From Polaribacter sp. (lineage in GTDB: Bacteria; Bacteroidota; Bacteroidia; Flavobacteriales; Flavobacteriaceae), in the NCBI GenBank assembly GCA_018663625.1, contig JABJPX010000038.1, positions 1-64,000 of the forward strand: a stretch of DNA of 64,000 nt. Direction: 5' to 3'. The position numbers and the translations under genes are program-made. Positions 53,401 through 62,720 of this stretch are shown here, one piece after another; the stretch's first letter is position 1; each line of letters begins with the position of its first letter. The notes beneath the pieces are model-generated. The model was not told the DNA's origin. It did no database searches and saw only the letters and a list, made by a program, of their open reading frames with translations.

Positions 53401-55743
53401 TTATTTACGGATAATTTCTAATACCAAATCTTTCGTCAATGGTTTCCCATTGGCGATTTTTTTTATGGCATCAAAAGTAAATATAAAATTACAGCCCACT
53501 TTATAATCCGAACACCCATAGGCCGTTTTTCCTTTTAAGAGTGTCCCTTTTTTACATTTTGGACAACTGATTTTGTCCGATGCAGTTGCTGTTTTTATTG
53601 GTTGTTTTTTGGGCTCTAAAAGGAGGCTGAAATCAGTACCAAATCGAAGGAGTCCCTCCACAGTTCCAGATGTCATTTTAAAGCCTTTTAAATTGGTGGT
53701 ACAGCCTTTGTCAATCAATCGGATAATTTGATTTTCAGAAACTTTCTTCCCATAGATTTCAAAAGGAATTTTTAAATCACAATTGTTTTTGTATTCCGAA
53801 CAGCCAAAAGCAGTAGACCCTTTTATTAAGGTGCCTTTTTTACATTTGGGACAGGATTTTCCAACAACTTCTTTTTTCGATTTAACTGTTTTTGTTTTAA
53901 TCGGTTTTGGATTTTTTGTTTGATTTCCTTTTTCAATAACAGATGAAATTCGTTTTACAGATTTGTTTGCCCGAACTTCATACACCAACTCATCCACCAT
54001 TTTCTTCATATTATTAATGAAGGTACCCGCATTAAATTCTCCTCGTTCAATTTCTTTTAAACGCTTTTCCCAACGCCCTGTGAGCTCTGCCGATTTTAAC
54101 AATTCATTATCAATCAAATCAATTAGGTCGATCCCTGTTTGAGTTGCGATGACCAATTTCTTTTTACGTTCAATATATTTTCTTCGGAATAAAGTTTCAA
54201 TAATACTTGCTCTGGTAGAAGGTCTTCCGATGCCATTTTCTTTCATTAATTCGCGCATTTTATCATCATCAACTTGCTTTCCAGCAGTTTCCATGGCGCG
54301 CAATAAACTTGCTTCTGTAAAATTCCGAGGAGGTTTTGTTTCCTTTTCTAAAAAAGAAGGTTCATGAGCTCCTTTTTCTCCTTTTACAAAGGCAGGTAAA
54401 TTTTTAGTTTCTTCATTCTTGTCACTCTGAGTTTGTCGAAGTGCTTTCATCTTGCTCTCTTCGGTCTCAAAGGCAACACGCCAACCTTTGGTTAAAATTT
54501 CTTTACCAGTGGTTTTAAAGGGAACTTCTGCAGCTTTTCCAATTACTGAAGTGTTTGAAACCTCAGAATCTGGATAAAAGACTCCGATAAATCTTCGGGT
54601 AATGATGTCGTATACTTGTTGCTGATTGTATTGCAAATTTCCTTGAATTCCTGTCGGAATAATGGCGTGGTGATCGGTTACTTTTTTATCATCAAAAACC
54701 CGTTTTGATTTTGGTATTTTGGTAGCTAAAAGCGGTTGTGTTAATGCACTGTAATTGGTTAATTTAGATAAGATACCTGCAACTTTTGGGTAAACATCAT
54801 TCGGTAAAAATGTAGTATCCACTCTGGGGTAGGTTACTACTTTCATTTCGTATAACTTCTGCACCATTTTTAAGGTTTCATCTGCAGAAAAACCAAATTT
54901 ATTATTGCAATACACTTGCAAACCGGTTAAATCAAATAGTTTTGGGGCGTATTCTTTTCCTTTCTTTTTGGTAACAGTAACAATTTCGAAATCGGAAGCG
55001 GTTACTTTATTGGCTAAAACCTGTCCATCTTCTTGTTTTAGAAAACGACCGTCTTCATAATTAAAAAGTGTATTTCTATAAGTGGTTTGCAATTCCCAAT
55101 ACGGTTGCGGTTTAAAATATTGAATTTCTTTAAAACGATTGACCAGCATTGCAAGGGTAGGGGTTTGTACTCTTCCTACGGATAAAACTTGTTTGTAGCC
55201 GCCATATTTTACGGTGTATAATCGGGTTGCATTTAAGCCCAATAACCAATCTCCAATAGCCCGCGAAAATCCTGCATAATATAAATTGTCGTATTGTTCT
55301 GCAGGTTTTAAGTTTTTAAACCCTTCTTTAATGGCTTCTTCGGTCAATGAAGAAATCCACAAACGTTGTACTTCTCCTTTATACCTCGCTTGGTTAATCA
55401 CCCAACGTTGAATGAGTTCTCCTTCAGTTCCCGCATCCCCACAATTGATCACAACTGTAGCTTTGTCAAACAAAGACTTTACAATATTGAATTGTTTTTT
55501 GATACCATCATTGCTGGTAACTTTCGTGTCAAATCGCTCTGGCAACATGGGTAAGTTGTTCAAGTCCCAACTTTTCCAATGCGGTTTGTAGTCTTTCGGT
55601 TCTAAAAGTGTACACAAATGCCCAAAGGTATAAGTTACTGCATAGCCATTGCCTTCATAGTAGCCATCACGTTTTGTGTTGGCACCTAGTATGTTAGCGA
55701 TTTCTCTGGCGACACTTGGCTTTTCGGCAATACAGACTTTCAA
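53401..55743 (-). CDS. topB: DNA topoisomerase III with two C-terminal zinc ribbons
   Basis: 780 residues. The TOPRIM domain (1-135) has CIAEKPSVAREIA (Glu7) and NCGDAGTEGELIQRW (DxGxEGE). The 5Y-CAP part contains LGLNATRLYTVKYGG, LSVGRVQTPTLAML and the active-site Y305 in VVTYPRVDTTFLP. DHHAIIPTG and MKENGIGRPSTRASIIETL follow. The tail has two Topo C4-type units (CPKCKKGTLIKGSTAFGCSEYKNNC and CPKCKKGTLLKGKTAYGCSDYKVGC) separated by a 60-residue spacer. It decatenates single-stranded DNA intermediates. Oddity: residues 434-443 (ALRQTQSDKN) are encoded by a sequence resembling a dispersed Bacteroidota repeat. Confidence 0.94.
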   Translation of the reverse strand: MKVCIAEKPSVAREIANILGANTKRDGYYEGNGYAVTYTFGHLCTLLEPKDYKPHWKSWDLNNLPMLPERFDTKVTSNDGIKKQFNIVKSLFDKATVVINCGDAGTEGELIQRWVINQARYKGEVQRLWISSLTEEAIKEGFKNLKPAEQYDNLYYAGFSRAIGDWLLGLNATRLYTVKYGGYKQVLSVGRVQTPTLAMLVNRFKEIQYFKPQPYWELQTTYRNTLFNYEDGRFLKQEDGQVLANKVTASDFEIVTVTKKKGKEYAPKLFDLTGLQVYCNNKFGFSADETLKMVQKLYEMKVVTYPRVDTTFLPNDVYPKVAGILSKLTNYSALTQPLLATKIPKSKRVFDDKKVTDHHAIIPTGIQGNLQYNQQQVYDIITRRFIGVFYPDSEVSNTSVIGKAAEVPFKTTGKEILTKGWRVAFETEESKMKALRQTQSDKNEETKNLPAFVKGEKGAHEPSFLEKETKPPRNFTEASLLRAMETAGKQVDDDKMRELMKENGIGRPSTRASIIETLFRRKYIERKKKLVIATQTGIDLIDLIDNELLKSAELTGRWEKRLKEIERGEFNAGTFINNMKKMVDELVYEVRANKSVKRISSVIEKGNQTKNPKPIKTKTVKSKKEVVGKSCPKCKKGTLIKGSTAFGCSEYKNNCDLKIPFEIYGKKVSENQIIRLIDKGCTTNLKGFKMTSGTVEGLLRFGTDFSLLLEPKKQPIKTATASDKISCPKCKKGTLLKGKTAYGCSDYKVGCNFIFTFDAIKKIANGKPLTKDLVLEIIRK
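54415..54444 (-). repeat. Dispersed-repeat-like sequence in frame inside topB
   Basis: On the minus strand the DNA reads GCACTTCGACAAACTCAG and then AGTGACA. I recognise it as one or two bases off a sequence (CACTTCGACAAGCTCAG followed by TGTGACA) scattered through many Bacteroidota genomes. It encodes ALRQTQSD at topB residues 434-441, in a loop between conserved blocks. The family match is from memory. Confidence 0.55.
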
Positions 55744-55889
55744 TAGTGATGGGGTTTAGGAATTCGAAAATAGTGAAATAATTGGGAATATTATTGATAA
55801 TTTCAAGTACAATTTGACCTGTTTTTAGATCTATAATTGATTTGATACATTGATTACAAGAAAATACTTTGGCATTTAAAATTGAATTA

Positions 55890-56405
55890 TTACTGAATTA
55901 CTTTTTCGAAAGCTAGTCTTTTTGCACCATAATTGGTGTATATAATCCCACAATATTGATATCCTATTTTTTTAATGAGTGCTTGCATTCCAAGATTTTC
56001 TTCGTGGGTGTCAATTTTTAAGCTTTGAATGTTTTTACTTTTTAATTGTTGATGAAATTCATCAAATAGTAGTGTTGCTAAACCCTGTTTGCGGTATTCT
56101 TTTTTTATGGCCATTCGGTGGATAACCCCATAGTTTTTTGATTCGTCAACTTTCCATGAACCTTCTTCAATTATTTGATAGGTGGGTTCTTTGTTGGTTG
56201 TAAACATTGAAGTTGCAATTACTTGATTTTCATCACTAAGCACCACGTAACTTTCTCCTTTTAAAATATCCTGTTCAACTTGTGCTGCATTTGGATATCC
56301 ATTTTGCCATTGATCAATTTTAAGAGATGCTAAAAGTTCTTTGGCATCCTTAATAATTGTCATTATTTCAGGAATGTTTTCAAGGGTAGAAAGCTTAATT
56401 TTCAT
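55890..56405 (-). CDS. GNAT-family N-acetyltransferase
   Basis: 171 residues. The acetyl-CoA-binding motif A is VIHRMAIKKEYRKQGLATLLFDEFHQQL (RKQGLA pyrophosphate loop, about 116-130), followed by motif B QSLKIDTHEENLGMQALIKKIGYQYCGIIY. The N-terminal half includes DAKELLASLKIDQWQNGYPNAAQVEQDI, seen in a subgroup of bacterial GNATs. The substrate is unknown. It lies 146 bp upstream of topB and 210 bp after lysA on the same strand, with no sign of a shared process. Confidence 0.85.
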   Translation of the reverse strand: MKIKLSTLENIPEIMTIIKDAKELLASLKIDQWQNGYPNAAQVEQDILKGESYVVLSDENQVIATSMFTTNKEPTYQIIEEGSWKVDESKNYGVIHRMAIKKEYRKQGLATLLFDEFHQQLKSKNIQSLKIDTHEENLGMQALIKKIGYQYCGIIYTNYGAKRLAFEKVIQ

Positions 56406-56416
56406 GAAAGTAAAGA

Positions 56417-56506
56417 TTAAATCATTTTAAAATCCAACATCAATTTTCCATTAATTGTTTCATTGCATTTGCGCGCATAATTACTTCCAATGCCTAAAAC
56501 TTTCAT
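56417..56506 (-). CDS. Possible 29-residue ORF or gene remnant between lysA and the GNAT gene
   Basis: ATG to TAA, starting MKVLGIGSNYARK and ending MLDFKMI. The beginning resembles the N-terminus of fumarylacetoacetate-hydrolase family proteins (MKIxxIGRNY...), after which similarity ends. It may be a decayed gene start or chance. No promoter is seen. Confidence 0.2.
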   Translation of the reverse strand: MKVLGIGSNYARKCNETINGKLMLDFKMI

Positions 56507-56615
56507 GGTATGCTGTTGTTTTTCTTGGAGGTATAAATGTATAAAAAATCCACCAAAAAAGAGAAGTGTTCCTTCAATTTAAAAGTGGATAAAATTTACT
56601 TGTATTGTTCTTTTT

Positions 56616-57824
56616 CTAAGACAATTCTAAGATTTCTTGATTGTTTAAAATGTCTTCGATGGTTTGTCTTTTTCTGATTAAATAATCTTTTCCTTGATGT
56701 ATCATTACTTCAGCAGGCAAATAGCGAGAGTTGTAGTTGGATGCCATAGAGAAACAATAGGCACCGGCATTATGGAAGCATAAGATATCTTCTTCAGAGA
56801 TTTCTGCAATGCGCCTGTTAGATCCAAAGGTATCGGTTTCACAAATGTACCCTACAACAGAGTAGTACCGATCTCTTCCTTCTGGATTTGAAATGTTGGT
56901 AATATGATGATAGGAGTCATACATCATTGGTCGAACCAAATGATTAAAACCAGAATCTACATGAGCAAAAACAGTGGAAGTGGTTTGTTTGACAACATTT
57001 ACTTTTGCTAAAAATACGCCTGCTTCGGAAACTAAAAATTTACCTGGTTCGAACATGAGGGTAATTTCTTTCCCATATTCTACACAAAACGCATTGAATC
57101 GTTCTGACAATTGCAAGCCTAATTGTTCTATATCTGTTGAAATATCTCCTTCCTTATATGGAACTTTAAAACCACTACCAAAATCAATAAAATCGATGTT
57201 GTCAAACTGTTTTGCAACATCAAATAAAATTTCTGTTGCACGCAAAAAAGTATCGATATCTAAAATATCAGACCCTGTATGCATGTGAATTCCATTGATG
57301 TTCATTCCTGTGTTTTCTACAACCCGTTTAATGTGTGGAACTTGGTGTATTGAAATTCCAAATTTAGAATCGATATGACCCACAGAAATTTTAGAATTTC
57401 CACCCGCCATAATGTGTGGATTGATACGAATACAAACAGGAATTTCTGGATGTTTTTGCCCGAACAATTCTAAAATAGATAGATTGTCAATATTAATTTG
57501 AACACCTAATTTCGCAACTTCTTCAATTTCTTTTAAGGAAACTCCATTGGGCGTAAAAATAATTTTTTTAGGAGCGATGCCAGTGGTCAATCCCAATTGC
57601 ACTTCTTGTATTGAAACCGTATCCAAACCGGCACCAATATTTTTAAAAAACTTTAAAATATTGATATTTGAAAGCGCCTTTACAGCATAATTTAATTTTA
57701 AGTTTTTTACGCTACTAAACGCATTTGTTAATCGGTTGTATTGGGCTTCGATTTTATCGGTATCATAAACATATAAGGGACTCCCGTATTTTTTTGTCAA
57801 TGCTAAAAGTTGTGTTCTTTCCAC
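56616..57824 (-). CDS. lysA: Diaminopimelate decarboxylase
   Basis: 402 residues, fold type III PLP enzyme. YGSPLYVYDTDKIEAQYNRL opens the protein, and the PLP lysine is K49 in LNYAVKALSN. NPHIMAGGNSKISVGHIDSKFGI, MHTGSDI and DFGSGFKVPY bind PLP and substrate. VVGYICETDTFG provides the active-site Cys across the dimer interface. It decarboxylates meso-diaminopimelate to lysine, final step of the aspartate-derived lysine branch. A minus-strand TAATTTTG (complement of 57848-57855) is a good -7 element before it. No lysine riboswitch is visible. Confidence 0.95.
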   Translation of the reverse strand: MERTQLLALTKKYGSPLYVYDTDKIEAQYNRLTNAFSSVKNLKLNYAVKALSNINILKFFKNIGAGLDTVSIQEVQLGLTTGIAPKKIIFTPNGVSLKEIEEVAKLGVQINIDNLSILELFGQKHPEIPVCIRINPHIMAGGNSKISVGHIDSKFGISIHQVPHIKRVVENTGMNINGIHMHTGSDILDIDTFLRATEILFDVAKQFDNIDFIDFGSGFKVPYKEGDISTDIEQLGLQLSERFNAFCVEYGKEITLMFEPGKFLVSEAGVFLAKVNVVKQTTSTVFAHVDSGFNHLVRPMMYDSYHHITNISNPEGRDRYYSVVGYICETDTFGSNRRIAEISEEDILCFHNAGAYCFSMASNYNSRYLPAEVMIHQGKDYLIRKRQTIEDILNNQEILELS

Positions 57825-58115
57825 GAATCTATTTTTTTATTATTCAGCAAAATTAGCCAAATTACAAGGGCTGACAGTATTTGTTAAAAAATATAACAAA
57901 TTGTTTTTTTTTGTGATTTTTACATTAAAAAAGAGTTTTTTATTTGGTGTTTTCTTTGTTTCTGAAATGTTTCATTTTCTGTAAAAATAGTAGTAAAAAC
58001 ACCTGTTCATCTTCGTTGAAATCCTGTTGATAACTAATTAAGAAAGCCATTTTATTTTTCTAGGTTAAATCCTATTTTAGCTATCACTTCACAGTTAATT
58101 GTAGTACGCTATTTT
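57825..58115. other. Divergent lysA/parE spacer without a gene
   Basis: 291 bp of A/T-rich sequence. It holds the lysA -7 element (minus strand, 57848-57855) and a perfect 8-bp inverted repeat, ATTTGTTA-N7-TAACAAAT (57879-57901), followed on the plus strand by a long T run. I see no consensus promoter before parE, no RNA gene and no supported small ORF. Confidence 0.5.
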
Positions 58116-59975
58116 ATGAGTCAAGAAACAAAATATACAGAAGATAATATTCGATCATTAGATTGGAAAGAGCATATAAGAATGCGCCCTGGGATGTACA
58201 TTGGTAAGTTGGGCGATGGCTCTTCTGCCGATGATGGGATCTATATTTTGGTAAAAGAAGTCCTAGACAATTCTATCGATGAATATGTTATGGGTGCAGG
58301 AAAAACGATTGAAATTTCTATTCAAGGGAGCAAAGTTACTGTGCGTGATTATGGTCGAGGAATCCCTTTAGGAAAGGTTGTTGACGTGGTTTCTAAAATG
58401 AATACTGGTGGAAAATACGATTCGAAAGCCTTTAAAAAATCGGTAGGTTTAAATGGAGTTGGTACCAAAGCCGTAAATGCATTGTCCTCTTTTTTTAGAG
58501 TAGAATCTTCCAGAGATGGAAAATCTGCTTCGGCAGAGTTCAGTCAAGGAAATCTTAAAGACCAAGAGTTTTTAGATGAAACTTCTCGTAGAAAAGGAAC
58601 TAAGGTTTCTTTTGTTCCAGATGAAGCTATTTTTAAAAACTATAAATACCGAAATGAGTATGTAGCAAAAATGCTGAAGTATTATGTGTATTTAAACCCT
58701 GGATTGACCATCATTTTTAACGGTGAGAAATTCTTTTCAGAAAATGGATTGAAAGATTTACTGGAAGACAACAACAATCAAGCAGATATGTTGTATCCAA
58801 TAATTCATTTAAAAGGAGATGACATTGAAGTTGCTATTACACATAGTAAAACCCAATATTCAGAAGAATACCATTCGTTTGTAAACGGACAACATACCAC
58901 GCAAGGGGGAACCCATCAAGCCGCATTTAGAGAAGCCATCGTAAAAACTATCCGTGAGTTTTACGGGAAAAATTTTGAAGCTTCCGATGTACGAAAATCA
59001 ATTATTTCTGCGATTGCCATTAAAGTGATGGAGCCAGTTTTTGAAAGTCAGACCAAAACTAAGTTAGGATCTACAGAAATGGGCGGGGACTTGTCAACAG
59101 TTAGAACCTATATCAATGATTTTGTAAAAACACAGCTTGACAATTACCTTCATAAGAACGTGGAGGTAGCCGATAAACTTCAAAAGAAAATAATTCAAGC
59201 AGAAAAAGAACGAAAAGAGCTTTCAGGAATTCGAAAACTAGCAAGAGATAGAGCTAAGAAATCGAGTTTACACAATAAGAAATTGCGTGACTGTAGAATC
59301 CATTTAGGCGATGTTAAGAAACAAAATTATTTAGAATCTACCTTATTTATTACCGAGGGAGATTCTGCCTCTGGTTCAATTACCAAATCGAGAAATGTAA
59401 ATATCCAAGCCGTTTTTAGTTTAAAAGGGAAGCCCTTAAACTCCTATGGACTGAGTAAAAAAATTGTGTATGAAAATGAAGAGTTTAATTTATTACAAGC
59501 AGCATTAAATATTGAAGATGGTTTGGAGGGATTGCGCTATAACAATATTGTTATTGCAACGGATGCCGATGTTGATGGGATGCACATTCGATTGTTATTG
59601 ATTACTTTTTTCCTGCAATTTTTTCCAGAATTAATCAAAGAAGGACATTTGTATATTTTAGAAACTCCTTTGTTTCGAGTTCGAAATAAGAAAGAAACGC
59701 GCTATTGTTATTCTGATGAAGAAAAACGTACAGCGATAGAAAAATTAAGAGGAAAGCCCGAGATAACTCGATTTAAAGGATTGGGAGAGATTTCACCGAA
59801 TGAATTTGTTCATTTTATTGGAGATGATATCCGTTTGGATCCCGTTATGTTAGACAAAGAAATGTCAATCGAAGAAATGTTGCAATTCTATATGGGGAAA
59901 AACACCCCAGATAGGCAGAAATTTATCATCGAGAATTTAAAAGTAGAGTTGGATACCATAGAAGACGAAGTGTAG
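58116..59975 (+). CDS. parE: DNA topoisomerase IV subunit B
   Basis: 619 residues. The GHKL ATPase has [16 protein letters not shown] (Asn box), [13 protein letters not shown] and [21 protein letters not shown]. The transducer domain has [19 protein letters not shown]. The TOPRIM part has [11 protein letters not shown] and [13 protein letters not shown]. It powers ATP-dependent strand passage with ParC to unlink daughter chromosomes. It begins [36 protein letters not shown], typical of Bacteroidota ParE. It is paired with parC 3 bp downstream; GyrB would normally not be beside its partner in this group. Confidence 0.92.
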   Translation: MSQETKYTEDNIRSLDWKEHIRMRPGMYIGKLGDGSSADDGIYILVKEVLDNSIDEYVMGAGKTIEISIQGSKVTVRDYGRGIPLGKVVDVVSKMNTGGKYDSKAFKKSVGLNGVGTKAVNALSSFFRVESSRDGKSASAEFSQGNLKDQEFLDETSRRKGTKVSFVPDEAIFKNYKYRNEYVAKMLKYYVYLNPGLTIIFNGEKFFSENGLKDLLEDNNNQADMLYPIIHLKGDDIEVAITHSKTQYSEEYHSFVNGQHTTQGGTHQAAFREAIVKTIREFYGKNFEASDVRKSIISAIAIKVMEPVFESQTKTKLGSTEMGGDLSTVRTYINDFVKTQLDNYLHKNVEVADKLQKKIIQAEKERKELSGIRKLARDRAKKSSLHNKKLRDCRIHLGDVKKQNYLESTLFITEGDSASGSITKSRNVNIQAVFSLKGKPLNSYGLSKKIVYENEEFNLLQAALNIEDGLEGLRYNNIVIATDADVDGMHIRLLLITFFLQFFPELIKEGHLYILETPLFRVRNKKETRYCYSDEEKRTAIEKLRGKPEITRFKGLGEISPNEFVHFIGDDIRLDPVMLDKEMSIEEMLQFYMGKNTPDRQKFIIENLKVELDTIEDEV

Positions 59976-59978
59976 CAT

Positions 59979-62711
59979 ATGAGTGAAGAAATAAACGACA
60001 ACGAACACCAAGAAGCATTAAAGAATCAATCAGAAGCGCTCGATCATCAGAACGAATCTGTTGAAACGATTACCAAAGTTACAGGGATGTACAAAGAATG
60101 GTTTTTAGACTATGCTTCTTATGTAATTTTAGAGAGAGCGGTTCCGTCCTTAGAAGATGGACTAAAACCCGTGCAGCGTAGAATTATGCATTCGATGAAA
60201 GATTTGGATGATGGACGCTATAACAAAGTAGCGAATATTGTTGGGCACACCATGCAATATCATCCGCATGGAGATGCTTCCATTGCAGATGCTATGGTAC
60301 AAATTGGTCAAAAAGAATTGCTGATTGACATGCAAGGAAACTGGGGGAACATTCTTACTGGAGACCGTGCAGCAGCCTCTCGTTATATAGAAGCTCGTTT
60401 GTCAAAATTTGCTTTAGATGTTGTTTTCAATCCCAAAACAACTGATTGGAAAATGTCCTATGATGGGAGAAGAAAAGAACCCATAGACCTGCCGGTAAAG
60501 TTTCCACTACTTTTAGCACAAGGAGCTGAGGGAATTGCAGTGGGTTTATCGACCAAGATTCTTCCACACAATTTTATTGAATTGATTGATGCTTCTATCA
60601 AGTATTTAAAAGGAAGAAGTTTTACCATTTTTCCCGATTTTTTAACGGGCGGAATTGCAGATTTTACCAATTATAATGATGGAAAACGAGGCGGGAAAGT
60701 GCGTGTGCGAGCAAAAATTGCTCAAGTAGACAAAAAGACATTGGTCATCAATGAGATTCCTTTTGGAACCACCACTACTACTTTAATTGATAGCATTATC
60801 AAAGCCAATGAAAAAGGGAAAATAAAAATTAAAAAAATAGAAGACAATACGGCTGCAGAAGTAGAAATTGTAGTGCATTTGCCACCCAACGTTTCTCCAG
60901 ATAAAACCATTGATGCCTTGTATGCATTTACAAATTGTGAAAATTCGATTTCACCTTTGTGTTGTACTATTGAAAATAATAAACCCGTTTTTGTGGGCGT
61001 TAGCGAAATGTTAAAGCATTCCACAGATTTAACGGTGAACTTGTTGAAAAAGGAATTGGAAATTCAATTGAATGAATTGGAGGAACAATGGCACTTTTCT
61101 TCTTTGGAACGTATTTTTATTGAAAACAGAATCTACCGAGATATTGAAGACCAAGAAACTTGGGAAGGTGTTATCCAAGCAATTGATGCTGGTTTAAAGC
61201 CGCATATAAAACATTTAAAGCGTGCAATCACCGAGGAAGATATTGTTCGTTTAACAGAAATTAGAATTAAGAAAATATCAAAATTTGATATAGATAAAGC
61301 CAAGCAATTTATACAAGGTTTGGAAGATAAGATTGCCGCTGTAAAAGGGCATTTAGCCAACCTAATTGAATTTGCAATCGATTACTTTAAGCGTTTAAAA
61401 GAGACTTACGGAAAAGGAAAAGAACGCAAGACCGACATTCGAATATTTGATGATATCGTTGCCTCGAAGGTAGCTATGAACAACGCCAAGCTTTATGTGA
61501 ATAGAGAGGAAGGTTTTATTGGTACTTCACTAAAAAGAGACGAATTTGTAACTGATTGTTCGGACATCGATGATGTGATTGTATTTAGAAAAGACGGTAA
61601 AATGATGGTAACCAAAATGGATTCTAAAATCTTTGTTGGTAAAAACATTATTCATGTTGCTATCTTTAAAAAGAAAGACAAACGAACGGTTTATAATTTC
61701 ATGTATCGAGATGGGGCAAAAGGCCCTTCTTATATGAAACGTTTCAATGTGACTTCGGTTACGCGAGACAAAGAGTACGATTTAACCAATGGAAACAAAG
61801 GATCTAAAGTATTGTATTTTACGGCAAATCCAAACGGAGAGGCAGAGGTAGTTACCGTAAATCTTCGTGCAGTTGGAAGTGTTAAAAAACTCAAGTGGGA
61901 TCTCGATTTTTCAGACTTGAGTGTAAAAGGCAGAGCAGTAAGAGGAAATACAATTACCAAATACACCATTAAATCCATTGAATTTAAATCGGCAGGAGTT
62001 TCTACCTTAAAACCACGTAAAATATGGTTTGATGAAGCAGTACAACGTTTAAATGTAGACGATAGAGGAGATCTTTTAGGAGAATTTAAAGCAGAAGATA
62101 AGCTGTTAATTATTTTGCAAAGTGGAAAAGCAAAAGCGGTAAAACCAGATTTGTCCATGCATTTTGAAAATGATATGATTGTCTTGGAAAAATGGAAGCC
62201 AAACAAACCTATTTCTGTGATTTATTTTGATGGAGAAAAGGAGCGTTACTACGTCAAACGTTTCCTAATAGAAGCTACTGATAAAGAAGAAACCCTTTTT
62301 GCAGACCATCCAAAATCGCAATTAGAAATTGTGGCAACAGATTACAGGCCGATGGCAGAAATTGTGTATTCCAAAAGAAATATTGAAAATCAAACCATTA
62401 ATTTTGAAAAATTTATTGCCGTAAAAGGAATCAAAGCACAAGGAAATCAATTGACTACCAATAAAATAAAGCAAGTGAATTTATTGGAACCATTGCCCTT
62501 TGAAGAACCAGCACCACCATCATCGGATGATATTGAAGTGATAGAAGAGCAGGTTATTGAAGAAACGTTGCCCATGGATGTGCCAACAATTGAAAATTCT
62601 TCTAAGTCAGAGCTTCTAAGTAAAGAAACTAAAAAAGAGGCACTCTTAAAGAAAGCGATTCAAAAGAAGAAGGAAAATACAGAAGATGATACTCAGCAAT
62701 CTCTTTTTTAA
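59979..62711 (+). CDS. parC: DNA topoisomerase IV subunit A
   Basis: 910 residues. The winged-helix breakage domain has YHPHGDASIADAMV (95-107, quinolone-determining region) and the catalytic Y136 in AAASRYIEARL. GLKPVQRRIMHSM lies near residue 62. The coiled coil and C-gate follow (about 330-480). The C-terminal beta-pinwheel (about 500-830) lacks a GyrA box (QRRGGKG), which favours topoisomerase IV over gyrase. The last 70 residues are acidic and then Lys-rich, ending DDTQQSLF. It cuts and rejoins DNA with ParE. Confidence 0.92.
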   Translation: MSEEINDNEHQEALKNQSEALDHQNESVETITKVTGMYKEWFLDYASYVILERAVPSLEDGLKPVQRRIMHSMKDLDDGRYNKVANIVGHTMQYHPHGDASIADAMVQIGQKELLIDMQGNWGNILTGDRAAASRYIEARLSKFALDVVFNPKTTDWKMSYDGRRKEPIDLPVKFPLLLAQGAEGIAVGLSTKILPHNFIELIDASIKYLKGRSFTIFPDFLTGGIADFTNYNDGKRGGKVRVRAKIAQVDKKTLVINEIPFGTTTTTLIDSIIKANEKGKIKIKKIEDNTAAEVEIVVHLPPNVSPDKTIDALYAFTNCENSISPLCCTIENNKPVFVGVSEMLKHSTDLTVNLLKKELEIQLNELEEQWHFSSLERIFIENRIYRDIEDQETWEGVIQAIDAGLKPHIKHLKRAITEEDIVRLTEIRIKKISKFDIDKAKQFIQGLEDKIAAVKGHLANLIEFAIDYFKRLKETYGKGKERKTDIRIFDDIVASKVAMNNAKLYVNREEGFIGTSLKRDEFVTDCSDIDDVIVFRKDGKMMVTKMDSKIFVGKNIIHVAIFKKKDKRTVYNFMYRDGAKGPSYMKRFNVTSVTRDKEYDLTNGNKGSKVLYFTANPNGEAEVVTVNLRAVGSVKKLKWDLDFSDLSVKGRAVRGNTITKYTIKSIEFKSAGVSTLKPRKIWFDEAVQRLNVDDRGDLLGEFKAEDKLLIILQSGKAKAVKPDLSMHFENDMIVLEKWKPNKPISVIYFDGEKERYYVKRFLIEATDKEETLFADHPKSQLEIVATDYRPMAEIVYSKRNIENQTINFEKFIAVKGIKAQGNQLTTNKIKQVNLLEPLPFEEPAPPSSDDIEVIEEQVIEETLPMDVPTIENSSKSELLSKETKKEALLKKAIQKKKENTEDDTQQSLF

Positions 62712-62720
62712 AAATAGGGA

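Noticed and set aside
57879-57901. Terminator or regulator site at ATTTGTTA-N7-TAACAAAT
   Set aside because: It is A/T-only apart from one pair, no gene upstream on the plus strand needs a terminator, and chance repeats of this type are expected in such A/T-rich DNA.
57825-58115. Lysine riboswitch before lysA
   Set aside because: None of the conserved lysine-aptamer core segments is present and the leader after the likely -7 element is short.
58116-62711. DNA gyrase (gyrB-gyrA) instead of topoisomerase IV
   Set aside because: The A subunit lacks a GyrA box, the B subunit has the shorter ParE length, and the two genes are adjacent as parE-parC usually are in this group.
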